This document shows, one piece after another, positions 39,552 through 49,559 of a stretch of DNA of 64,000 nucleotides. How positions within the stretch are numbered: the first letter of the stretch is position 1; the number at the start of each line of letters is the position of its first letter. The notes beneath the pieces were generated by a model. The model worked only from the letters and a program-made list of their open reading frames with translations. It ran no database searches and had not been told where the DNA came from. The translations under genes were made by a program, and so were the position numbers. The DNA comes from Gymnogyps californianus (lineage: Eukaryota; Chordata; Aves; Accipitriformes; Cathartidae): positions 4,952,503 to 5,016,502 of the forward strand of contig NC_059473.1 of NCBI RefSeq assembly GCF_018139145.2. Reading direction: 5' to 3'.

Positions 39552-39956
39552 TCATGTAACTGTGGCCAACATTGCTGCTGCTCTATCAAATGATCCTGCT
39601 GAGAACAAACCTTCCTCAATGTGGGGTCGAAATTGCCAGTAGTGCATTATAGCATGGATGGAGCGGAGCCAGTGTTTGTAACAGTAATGTCTGCAAACTT
39701 GAGGTTGATTTCCAGAAAAACATCTCAGGACAGCTGAGAAACATTTCACAAATCCTGAATCTAGTTCTCCTTTGGAGGAGAGAGCTGTAGCATGAGTAGG
39801 ACCCATTTCTAACCTATTTGCCCACCGAAATTCTGCTCTCCACCCTATTGGAAGCAGCAGACCCCATTGTGGAAGCACGTGTGCTGGATACTGGTCCTCT
39901 CCCTTGTTCCCTGCGCTGGGTTCAGAGGGATTGCTCCTGGGCAAGGGCTTGTCCAT
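39552..39956 (-). other. ATG-initiated 134-codon open frame, unrecognised
   Basis: This minus-strand frame starts at a genuine ATG (MDKPLPRSNPSEPSAGNK) and ends ATVT at TGA. Its C-terminal half is rich in aromatic and His/Cys residues (PQVCRHYCYKHWLRSIHAIM), which is unusual for translated noncoding DNA, but no zinc-binding spacing of a family I know is present. No promoter, splice sites or poly(A) signal stand out. It may be chance or a decayed mobile-element ORF. Confidence 0.15.
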
Positions 39957-41370
39957 GTGAATAATATGTCACAGACAGGTTTCTAATGAGCTGTTAATTT
40001 TAGGATTCCTGGCTAATTGCCAGGTAGACACATGACTGACTTTATAGTAAGTACAGCTCACTTCAGCCACTAGAACTGTCAACTAGCATTGCTAACCCAA
40101 AGCATTAAGAAGTCATGAGTCAAGCCTCTCAAATCATAGCACTGGTTAAAAATGACGAGATTTTGTAAATAATGCCTTCTGGGCATTATTTGACTGGTGA
40201 TTATTCAGGTTCATGTTTCTGTATTTCATTTTCTGCAGCTGTGGGAATTAGAGTTTTACTATTTTGTTTTTTCTAATAGCAGCTCTGATCATCACCTGCT
40301 AGCTTGTTACACCCATGTCTGCATTCATAGAGTCTTCATATAGGTCTTAAAAATAAAATTGGCAGAGAGGCTTCTGCCTTCTGGCCTCTCCAATTTTACT
40401 CCCGAATTTGAGCATAACTTGCCCTGAAAACTTTAAAGACAAGCATCTGGAGTAATTTGGAAGATACTTGGTTTAGACATTTCCAGGTTATAGGGCTGGC
40501 GATTCCTTATCATTCTAACTTGGTTCACATGGCATGAGATAGAGATTACAGTCTGGGAAGTTATATAATCTGGTGAAGATTATATGGTCCAGTGTGAGTA
40601 TCATCCATGTTAAGTGTGCCAATAAAGCCTGCCATGCTTTCTTAAAATGTACGTCAGATGCCGGCACACACGTGCTCCCAGTGAAGGCAATGAGGGGAAT
40701 GTAAATCCTCATGGGGCACATCCAGCATCTTTGTTAGATAATTTACTGCATATCTACAAATATATAATATATTTTAGATGAGTAACTTTTAAGAAGATAT
40801 TGGATGTTTTACAATATTCTCTCTCAGAGCCTATTTCTGTAAAACTTTTTAATCATTTCTTAGTCAGACCAAATTCAACAGAAGTTTTGCCTGAGTAAGG
40901 AGTGTGGAAGGGATCTCTTCAGGGGCTTGGAGGTTTTCCTGTGGGTGAGCACATCTGTGTGTGAGTACATCCTGCAGTGAATACTTTATGAATCACACAC
41001 ATCTTTCAGTTCAAGGGGCTGACCATTTCCAAAAGGATGTCTGAGTAGGCCTGCTGTTGTGTAATATTCCAGGCTCATCAAATTGGAGTTTTGGTGAGCA
41101 TTGGGTGAGGAATAGCAAGTGGTGACACCTGTAGGAGAACATCCTGTGATATAATAGGCACTACAATGTCCCTCCTAAAAGGGATTCTTTGCTTTCCTCA
41201 CAGGTCTTCCTTTTTCCCAGCTTTTATCCACTTTGATATTCAGGAAGGTGTTCTGCCTGAAAGGCAGTTTTTATAGTAGGGAGGTACTAATGCAGGGCAG
41301 AATGGAGGGCCACGCCATTATTTTCTCTTTTTGTTGCTGACTGTTTAAGTGAAAGGGATTTCCTTTTCAG

Positions 41371-41899
41371 AAAGTATCTTTGATAGTTATGAAAAGCTAA
41401 ATAGTGTCAGAATGAGGCTCCTCTTCAGTCCCTGCCCTCCCTGTTGTGCACCTCTGCACAAGATGAGGAGTCCACATAAACCAAATGAAGCTGCAAGCTC
41501 TCTTTCCAGTTTGAAGGCGGCAAGGGAGAAAGTACTTAATTCCTGCTGCCTGGGACTTATTGGTAAAATGCCAGTTTTTGAAGAGTCCCAGACTTGCTCT
41601 GGGAACTTCTCTGGTAACCAAAGATGTACAGGTGGTTTCTCTTGTATTCCAGGACTCTCCAGGTGTGTGCAAAGTATAAAACAGGCACTGATGCTGAACA
41701 GATATCCATGCCAGCTCCTGTCCTTTCATCTGAAGTTGGTAAGGAACCTCCTTTGAAAAGTTTTTTTACTAGAAGAAAGAAAGTCTCTCTCAAGGATCAG
41801 TGCCACCACAGGGAAAGGAAATGGCTCATAACACAAGACATCTCACATCTCCATCTCTTTCATCCCCTACCAGAAGCCCTACTGTACTTCAGCACCTGA
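41371..41899 (+). other. Cluster of overlapping exon-like frames
   Basis: Two competing plus-strand exon models overlap. Model 1: acceptor GGGATTTCCTTTTCAG (ending 41370), 122 open codons, donor TTG|GTAAGG at 41738/41739; the peptide begins SIFDSYEKLNSVRM. Model 2: acceptor TTTCTCTTGTATTCCAG (ending 41652), phase 2, 81 open codons in another frame to TGA at 41899; it includes the Lys-rich stretch KEPPLKSFFTRRKKVSLKD and ends ALLYFST. An AATAAA at 42123-42128 lies about 225 bases after the model 2 stop. The minus strand is also open for 110 codons here, so low stop density in this segment inflates all models. No homology is recognised. Confidence 0.2.
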
Positions 41900-42276
41900 A
41901 GTATCCTCAAATGCAGCATGTACTATCTTGTATTAGGCTTCCCTAGATACTGTAACATGCAAGAGGAGCTTCAAGGGCTTTCGACTGAAGGCAAGGTAGT
42001 GGTTAGGTGGTGGATTTCATAACCCCAAACCCACTACACTTGTGTGTAGAAGTCTCTGTTTTGCTAGCAGGACTGAGAACAGCAGCAGATGGACATTTTG
42101 GGGTCAAAGCTTTCTACAGGGAAATAAAGTAGGAATGCTTTTTCTCAAGACATCCCTCTGTGAAAACTCTGAAATTCCATCAAAATGCATTGCTTTTCTA
42201 AAGACAAAACATCAGATTGTTTCCTAGGTCTTTCTTATTTGCGTTTTCTTTTTCCTTTTGTCAAAAAAATTGTCAG

Positions 42277-42576
42277 CAGGACATTACTGCATTTGAAAAC
42301 ACAGGAAATGTTTTTGTTTCTTTAAAACTTTTGGTAGAAAATACCTCTCACTTTCCTTCTAGTTGTGATCTGAATCTCGTCTGTGCTTCTCAGGTGTTAT
42401 CTATATCTAATCTGAACAGGCACACAGAGATACTTGAAGCTGTCACATTGGCAGATGTATTTGAAAAGCATTCCCTGGAACAAACTCAGCGCAAGTCGGT
42501 GGTGGGGGAAGGGAGAGTAAAACTTAATTTTAAGCTGTTTGGGAGAGGCACTGTCATTACGTTCTGTATGCATTAA
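42277..42576 (+). other. Candidate terminal exon, unrecognised
   Basis: A TTTTCTTTTTCCTTTTG tract followed by ATTGTCAG (ending 42276) precedes 99 open codons to TAA at 42574-42576. The peptide starts QQDITAFENTGNVFVS, contains ILEAVTLADVFEKHSLEQ, and ends GTVITFCMH. The composition is protein-like (varied, few runs). No ATG starts the frame, and no domain is recognised. It lies 380 bases past the exon cluster ending at 41899 on the same strand, so both could belong to one decayed or lineage-specific transcript. Confidence 0.18.
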
Positions 42577-42849
42577 ATGCAAACACAGAACAGGTTCAGG
42601 TCTGTGGCTGGTGCTCTTAGGTGTGACAGCAGTACAAATGAAATAATAATATCAAGTAATCTCAGTTGGTCATTAACCCTGCAGTAAAAGCCTGTTTCAT
42701 TTGCCAGGTAGGAGCACTCAGGGACCTCAGCTAAAATTGGCACCTTATTGTGCTAAGCACACACAGACACCTAATTAAAGACAGTCCCTTTCAATGAAGT
42801 GTTTTTTGGTATAGATGGGCAAGACAGATAAAGGATGGGAGTAAGAAAG

Positions 42850-43002
42850 CATAATTATCCCCATTTCACAGATGGGGAGCTGAGGAACTCTGATCGCACA
42901 GGGACTCTGCCGTGGGTTTTCTGTGCTGGAGACATGCTGTGAGTTAGTAGGGTCTTACACCCTAGCCCTGTGCTTCAGCCACAAGACCATCCTTCCTCTG
43001 CA
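42850..43002 (-). mobile_element. MIR-type core SINE, antisense
   Basis: The plus strand reads ATCCCCATTTCACAGATGGG, GAGCTGAGGAAC, CGCACAGGGACTCTGC, then TTCAGCCACAAGACCATCCT. This is the reverse complement of a MIR-like SINE: core tail first, then the tRNA-derived head that in reptiles ends ACCACAAGACCATCC. It is one of the best preserved SINE copies here. Confidence 0.7.
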
Positions 43003-43004
43003 GA

Positions 43005-44985
43005 AGGATGCGTCGAGTTTCTTCTTGCTTAAATAGAAACCTCAATTTGCATTTTCCTTGTTCCTCTTTTAAAAAAAGCTCCCTGACCATTTTGGTTTCT
43101 CTCATCCTCTCAGAGTGTTAGTCATCATTTAAAATACACACAATGATTAAAATGAGTCTGATCATGTTCAAGTACAATATTTCAGGGAGGCTACTTGGTA
43201 TGACTTGCATGAGGACATGAAATGCCAGAAGGACCAGTACAATCAACAGCAAACTTCTGTGCCAAAAAGAGTGGGTGGGGTCATGTGCCGTATACAAGGG
43301 ATTCATAAATGTTTACTATAATTTGCTGCCTGGTTATATTTGACCTCTGTGGGTTGGCACATGGACTGATTTATTGCCTCCATGCTATCTTAATTACTAA
43401 GGACACAGCTGAGAGCTTTTTAAAATTAAAAGTGACTTATTTTGCTCAATTACTTAAGTGCAGAGGCTCAAGCACAGATGCAGTTGTATTTTTCTATCAA
43501 GAGAATATACGATTCATATAGCCAGTTACACTTGTTGGTGATTCTCCCAGATGCTGGACTTTAGGTTTGTGCAGATGCAGGCACTTGACACTGGCTCATA
43601 CGGAGATGTTTACCAAGACTTTGCAAACTTTTCTTTCCCCCACTGCTGGTCCTGCTTACAAAACTTTGCTCTTTCGGGTCCCAGCTGGAACTGGAAGGCA
43701 AAATGAGGAAAGTCTCTGAAAGGTTGCTCCAAGTGTTTTTCTAGCCCAGCTGGATGCAGGTATTATTGGAGACCTCATGAGAAGGATTATTCCAACAAAA
43801 TTTTCACCCTGCCTTCATGGACTAAGGGATACAAACAAGTTTTAAATAAGTATCCAAACTTCTGCTTGCTTAGCCAAACTCAAACACTGAAGCTTTTGAT
43901 GCAGCCCTGCTAACGCGTACATTGTTGGACCATTTTGAATGTGTGACATTAAGCAGTTATGTAGCAGGTCAGCAGGAATTCACAAGTGCTTGGACTTAAT
44001 TTTTTCATAGCTCTCATTTTGAAAATGTGTCTGAATAATCGGGTCCAGACGTTAGGGAAGCTGGATTTCTGTCATCTATAGCCCTGTCTTGACTTTTGCA
44101 AATTTAGGCAAAGATTATGAGAAGTGGTTTGCAAGTTCTCTGTCTGGGACTTGAGACTTCCTCAAAGGGTCTAGCTTTCAGACGCCCTTTCAGTGTAGCC
44201 CCTAAAAAATGAAGAGTCCAAATTGCTCTTACCTTTCTCTTACTATTGCACTTCTGTGTAGAGATAAGGTACATAACCATATCTAGGGATCTGAATTTGC
44301 AGATGCTCTAGCTGTGCTAGCTGTGCTAGAGCATAGTTGCAGACATAGATACTTCCAGGCTTTATTCTTATTTCACATTAGTTATGCTCACACATGACTC
44401 AGCTGCAGCTGGTGGCATTTTTCTTCACGTCAGATAGCAGTGCAGTGCAGTGCAGTGATTTTCAGCATCTGGTTCCAGGACCCCAAGCATCCTCCACAGG
44501 TTCTGAGACAAGTAAAACACTCAGTAAAGCAAACCTGTCAGAGGACATAAAGTCACTCTAAAGATGTTCACATCTCTTCTGTAAGTGGAAACAAGTTGTA
44601 AACTCTGAACTGGTATAAGAAAGGTCGTAATTCAATTTCTGTAAATCTCCATGATAGGTCATCTCATGCTCATTCCAGGATTTAAAATACATAATGCAAA
44701 GAGCATCTTCATACAAAAGTGTGTTTCTCTCCCTTTAACAGATCACTTGTTGAGAAAGCAGCTAAAATAAATTCAAGCTATCCCAGTCCTAAGTCTATCT
44801 TCTCTTCCAGAGTGTGGGGAGGAAAAGGGAAGACTGAAATATCATAATGTTTGAGAGCTGCTAACAAAACTATGGCTGCTCTGGAACAAAACAGGCAGGC
44901 TGCAGGCAGGGAGGACCACCTCAGTACAGCCTTCTAGCCCCCTTGCTTCTTGCACACCTAGTGCATACTTCTGACGATACAGCAT
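43005..44985. other. Noncoding, with a short hairpin
   Basis: No gene is recognised. A perfect 10-bp inverted repeat, ATGCTCTAGC (44303-44312) with its complement at 44325-44334, encloses 12 bases; the centre is a partial tandem of CTGTGCTAG. Confidence 0.45.
44437..44457. repeat. (GCAGT)n pentanucleotide repeat
   Basis: AGCAGTGCAGTGCAGTGCAG, four GCAGT units in tandem. Confidence 0.85.
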
Positions 44986-44989
44986 AGAG

Positions 44990-45185
44990 AGAGGAACGGT
45001 CCCCTGGTCACCCACTGTGCACCTACGTTGCAACTGGGAGGTGTGATTGCAGTGCAGATAATCAAATAACAACTAGCTTTAATCTTCACAGGGTTTAGGG
45101 CAGGCTGGACAAGCCTGCCCGGGACGTGGCGTGCATATTCAAGAGCTGGTGCCTGAACACTGTGTCTCCACTGCTTAAGGTATCC
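44990..45185. repeat. Degenerate palindromic DNA-transposon-like repeat
   Basis: It contains a perfect 9-bp hairpin, GGGCAGGCT (45098-45106) with AGCCTGCCC (45112-45120), loop GGACA. Towards the edges are GGTGTGATTGCAGTGCAGATA on one side and CACTGTGTCTCCACTG on the other. The phrase resembles hAT-like nonautonomous repeats of turtles and crocodilians that carry GCAGTGTAGAC near both ends. It is CpG-richer than its surroundings. Family assignment is from memory and weak. Confidence 0.35.
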
Positions 45186-45959
45186 AAAGTAGCTAGATTG
45201 AAGCTGGTCGATGTGTTGCTGTTGTGCCTTTGACTGCAAGGCGGACAAAGTCACAGCTGCAAATTAAGGTGGTATAAGTTAACTTGAGCAGTAGGTATTC
45301 TCCAGCCAGAGTTACTATGGAGATGCTCCCAGTTCTGCACAAACCTCAGGTCCCATTGCTCTCACTGCTGTGCAGACAGGCAGCAAAACCAGCACTAGTT
45401 CCTCAAGAACTTGCAGTCCGAATGTGCAGGACATCTCTCTGTACAGGGAGAGATGGATCTGACAGTGGAATGACTTCTTAATGGTCATGCCAGAAAGCGA
45501 AAATGATCTGGAAACTTAGACCAAATTGCCAATCCAGACCCATAATAATAACAACAAATCATTTTCCCTAGGTCATTCACTGATAGCTAGGATCTGTTTA
45601 TAGACCTATGTTACAAAAGAGTATTAAAACTGAAGACCTCATCATGGAGAAGAGAAAAGCAAGGGAAGGGCAAAAAACATTTGAAACTTGAGACAACAAA
45701 GGAGAGAAAACTGAAGTGTTAAGATGTAAATATGGATGATGTGTACACAGATATGCCTGGAATAGGGAACTGCGTCTGTGATTGTACAGTACCAAAGGAA
45801 GAATAAGGAACATGAAGCTTTCAAACAGGCCCCTGTAACAAGTTAGAACTAACCCTTGGAGCGAGATTGGAGGGAAATCAGCATTGTAGAAACCTAAAGA
45901 GCCAGTTAGTAGAGTTGTGTAATTAAACCTCAAGTCCAATGGCAGCAGAGTCCTGCATG

Positions 45960-46020
45960 AAATCATGACTCTACTGAAATCAGTGGCAAAAATCCCAGTG
46001 ATGTCAGTGGAGCAGCTCCT
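45960..46020. repeat. AGTCAATGG-type repeat copy
   Basis: GACTCTACTGAAATCAGTGG, CAAAAATCCCAGTGATGTCA, then GTGGAGCAGCTCCTGGCAT. This is the pattern CCATTGAAGTCAATGGCAAAACTCCCATTGACTTCAATGG with a few substitutions, followed by a truncated end. Confidence 0.5.
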
Positions 46021-46272
46021 GGCATTTACCCGTAGCAATCTCTACTGGTTCTGCTCATGAGCTGCGGGACTGTACATGGTACTGTAGTCTGCATGAAAAG
46101 CAAAGGCTAGTAATAGGTAGATTCACATGTGCACTGAAAGCATGTTTTTTCAGAAACATGGCTTTTTGATTAGGTGTGTTTCTTTTGAAAAGTGCTCGCT
46201 TTCTTTGGGAAGTGCCACTGTCACATCAAAAAATGAAACTCTTGAAAAGCAGTAAGTTTTCAGCTGAAGTAG

Positions 46273-46608
46273 ATGACCATCCTGGAAAATGTCATTCGTC
46301 TCAAGAACCTGACCTGTAGAGTCAAAGGGAAGCACGATTTCATTTCCGATGGGACACCAAAGACACCATCTCGAAGCACAATATTAAGGGATTGGCTAGA
46401 ATACTGCAGTGATGTTTTACCTCCACGTCAAATTTTTCAGCACAAAAACCCGTTCTGTTTTGTGAGCAATGCAGAAGCCGAACTCGGAGGCCTGCTTGGA
46501 CAAAACCCTGTTTGTCCAGCTGCTGCACAGGAAAAATCAGCTTCTTCCCAGGATAAGCCAGCATCTTGCCGCCTCTCAGAAGGTGTATTGTCACCTCTCC
46601 AAGGGTAA
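46273..46608 (+). other. ATG-initiated open frame in a CpG-retaining segment
   Basis: This frame of 111 codons starts at an ATG directly after an in-frame TAG and runs to TAA. It begins MTILENVIRLKNLTC and contains STILRDWLEYCSDVLPPRQ. The segment keeps noticeably more CpG than its surroundings (for example TTCGTC, CACGAT, TCCGAT, CTCGAA, CCACGTC, CCGTTC, CTCGGAGG), which is more typical of coding or recently inserted DNA. The minus strand is also open over much of it (46594-46340 and 46335-46150), so strand choice is uncertain. No family is recognised. Confidence 0.2.
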
Positions 46609-46624
46609 CAGCACCCCAGGCTGA

Positions 46625-46690
46625 GTCCCTGGATGCAGGAATTGGACCCGGGACCGACTGTTGTAGTCAGTAGAGGGGGACAGAGAGCCA
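46625..46690 (-). mobile_element. Possible tRNA-derived SINE head
   Basis: The plus strand GCAGGAATTGGACCCGGGACC reverse-complements to a GGTCCCGGGTCCAATTCCTGC B-box-like arm. It follows the open frame that ends at 46608. No clear A box or core is seen, so this is weak. Confidence 0.25.
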
Positions 46691-47035
46691 CACTAGGAGA
46701 CGAGCCTGTGCTGGGCTTTACAGCTTTGTTAGTAGACGTGTGAGAAATGGCATTTTGTTCCGTGTTTTTACAGTGACTGATGCGCTGGAGTGTTGGTCTG
46801 TGAGTAGAGACCCTGTGTGCTTTGGTAATACAGATGGAAAATAATAGTTCAACAAAGGAGCATTGTTAGATAAATCTAACTTAAAATAAAGGCTGGGTTT
46901 GCAAAGCAAATTCAAAGCCATGACAGGCAAGACTTTTCATTTTATCTGCTGCTAAAAGGAAGATGCTTAAGGGCCTGTCTCCAAAGGGAAAATACTTGCT
47001 CATTTAATTGCATCTTTTCTGGCAAAGGGAGAGTG

Positions 47036-47067
47036 CATTATTATTATTTATTATTATTATTGTTGTT
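47036..47067. repeat. (ATT)n microsatellite
   Basis: ATTATTATTATTTATTATT then ATTATTGTTGTT; interrupted trinucleotide repeat. Confidence 0.9.
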
Positions 47068-47984
47068 AGACATAGTAGAAACAGCTATGTGCTGTAAAAT
47101 CCTTCATTGCAACCACATTGATTAGCACTAACTGAGAATGTAGTATAATATTAACACGAGGCACACAGGACTTGTTTGGCCTGTCCTGTTTGTTACTTAA
47201 TTACACATGTATAAAGAAAGAGGCACAGCACCTGTAGAGATTCCCAGCACCTCCTGTTAAGCTGAGGCCAGAGCTGCAGTGTATGAGAGCAGTAACCAAA
47301 TCCTGCAAGCATGTTTACATTTTGAACTTACCAAATCTTCCCAAGTGGAATGCAGGGTCCGGTTTCAGCCAAGGAACTGTTAGCAGTGAGTGAGAGTTAA
47401 TGGATCAATCTGCTGTCTCTTGTCAGTGCTTTTACTGTTGACTTCTGGAATGTGTTTGATGAAAAGAAAGCAACTTCTTGAGACAGAAGATACAGATGTA
47501 GCATGTTAAGGTTGGGACCTACATGAACAATAAAGCAATGTTATCAGTGTTTTGCTTCCCTAGTGCTGCTTGCCAAAACTGACAATAGAATAGCAGCAAA
47601 GCATTTCTTTTTTTAACTACTATAACTGCACATTAACCATTTGCTCCGATTCTTTTTGGAGACACAGTCAGATGTTGTATTGGTGTTATAAGTGAAAGAT
47701 GCCAGATTTAAATGGGAGCATGTTGCACAGCCCCCTGCTGCCTTTCTGTGGCCAGTGGAAGCTGCTTTCTGAAAAGCTGAATTAAAATGGAATTTGTAGG
47801 ATCGTTCAGCCGAACCAAGCCTGCTGGCTCCCTGTGCTTTACATGCTGCCCACCAGCAGAACGTCTGGGCACCATGCGAATCTTAGGGGATGCACTCGTT
47901 CTCCCCGTATCCCGACAAGGCAGGCTGTTACCCAAATTGCAGTGTAATTTTGAGGCATGTGGGTTGTACCCACCCAGCAGAACA

Positions 47985-48200
47985 TAGTGCTGTGTGGAGA
48001 TACCCAGGGTAGCTCTGAGCGTGCTGTAGCTGGGAATGCTGTGGTGACAGCTATCCACAATCAGATTATATTCCACTTTTGGCTGAATAGTAGACCAACA
48101 CCCGGATATTGCTCTTCTACCAGAGCCAGGTTGTTAAGAGTTAGCTCTGCTGTGCCCACTCGGTACTATGGATACCCTTGTGCTGTGTAGACATAACCAC
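47985..48200. repeat. Degenerate repeat ending in TGTGTAGACATAACC
   Basis: It starts GTGCTGTGTGGAGATACCC and ends TGTGCTGTGTAGACATAACC, two diverged direct copies of a TGTGTAGACATACCC end motif about 200 bases apart. This motif is typical of nonautonomous DNA transposons in sauropsids. No transposase is visible. Confidence 0.35.
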
Positions 48201-48206
48201 AGAGGC

Positions 48207-48300
48207 TAAAACCCAGATCCATCGAGGTATTTAGGCTTTTAACTCTCACTGAAATGAACAGGAGTTAAAAGCCTAAATACCTTTGGGGATTTGGGCCTAA
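48207..48300. repeat. Palindromic repeat with perfect 21-bp arms
   Basis: The arms 48225-48245 (AGGTATTTAGGCTTTTAACTC and its complement) and 48262-48282 are perfect reverse complements separated by 16 bases (TCACTGAAATGAACAG). Outside them the complementarity continues imperfectly (CCCAGATCC on the left, GGGATTTGGGCC on the right) to about 48207-48300. This matches a dispersed palindromic family, common in turtles and crocodilians as I know it, whose centre is a CCATTGAAATCAATGGG-type core. It may be a MITE; the formal family name cannot be given from memory. Confidence 0.75.
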
Positions 48301-49019
48301 GTGGCTTACAGAAAGCCTGTGGCACAGCAGAGACTCAGATATTTTGACTCGGAGGCTAGTGCCTCCGATATGAAATCATTCTTCCTCTCTACATCTGGTA
48401 GCAGTTTGCATTCACATTTCCCAGCTCGGGCCATCAAAAATATGCCCATGCTTAGGACAGGAGGTGAAGAATAATTTAGGTAATTGAAACTACAGCAGGA
48501 ATGTGGTTCTGTCAGAGGGCTGTTGCCTGACCTGGAATTTAACCAGACAAGTAGGGCTTGGGGAAACTGCGCGCCAGCTCTCGCCTTTCAGGTGCACTGA
48601 AGGCAGTTAGTTTCTCTGGTAGAAGGGGGATAAACAGTTGAGCTTATGTGTCTGTTGAAAAGGAAGCCATATTGCTGAGAATGAAAGCAGGAGACTTGCC
48701 AAACACTTGCCTTGTTATCCACATGACTGTTTATCAGTTATAACTAGAGCTGAGCCAATAATTCTTAATGGGTAATTCATATGATGAATATCTCCCCCTT
48801 ACACTATGTTTGAATGGTGTATGAACCAGCCATTACTTTCAAATATTTATTTACTAGTCACAATTATTTGTTTAATACTGTGAATAATTCATGGTTTGTG
48901 GAATGTTTTCAGGCAGTTCTCTGAAAGTAGCCAATACCCAGGCTATTTTCATTGGGCAGAGAAGTAAATGTCGCCTTTTTCTGATTACGCCAGTGTTAAC
49001 TGAGGATAACTTGAAGTCA

Positions 49020-49110
49020 AAAGGCTGGATCCTTCACTGATGTAATTTGGCATAGCTCCATTTTTTCCAATTGATTTCAAATGACCAGTGTTAATTCACA
49101 CCAACTTACT
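49020..49110. repeat. Palindromic repeat copy, same family
   Basis: AAGGCTGGATCCTTCACTGA, TGTAATTTGGCATAGCTCCA, TTGATTTCAAATGACCAGTG, then TTAATTCACACCAAC. It shares the GGATC...TGTAA.TTGGCATAGCTCCA phrase and the CACACC end with the copies near 58.0 and 61.5 kb. Confidence 0.55.
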
Positions 49111-49511
49111 AGATGGTCCTGAAAAGAAGACTTGTACGAAGGAAGAATGACTCCCACACCATATTGTCCCAGGACTGGCTAAATGTACTGCATTTTACAG
49201 TCACATCTTTTCATTAAAATTCTCATATGTATAATTTCAAAACTTACCTTTAAAAGTATCACTCAATATTAATATCTCAGTTGCTTATTGACGAGTAGCT
49301 TTCCAGTAAATTATGCTTGTGTGATTGTACACACAAAGTGACAATTTTTGCAGAAATAGTCCGAGTTCAGTTTTTATTTGCAGGGCAGGGGGGAAGTTGT
49401 TTTGAGGACAAATCTGTGGCTTGTGTTGAGGTTAACCTGAAAAACTTCCTTGTTCAGTGTGCAGGACTTTTCAGTTCCAGTATTACTTTTACCATTACAA
49501 AATCTTCCCTT

Positions 49512-49555
49512 ATATAAGTCTCACTGACGTCAGTGGAGCTTTGCCACTTGTATTT
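49512..49555. repeat. Fragment of the AGTCAATGG repeat family
   Basis: ATAAGTCTCACTGACGTCAG followed by TGGAGCTTTGCCACTTGTA matches half of the palindromic core (CCACTGACTTCAGTGGAGCT). It lies 400 bases from the larger copy at 49.0 kb. Confidence 0.4.
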
Positions 49556-49559
49556 GCCT

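Noticed and set aside
45598..46038. 146-codon minus-strand open frame
   Set aside because: Its first third lies in an AGTCAATGG repeat copy and the remainder is Leu/Phe/Ser-rich from T/C-rich DNA. No start context or splice support.
47708..48076. 122-codon minus-strand frame
   Set aside because: It overlaps the degenerate DNA-transposon-like repeat that begins near 47985; both strands are open here.
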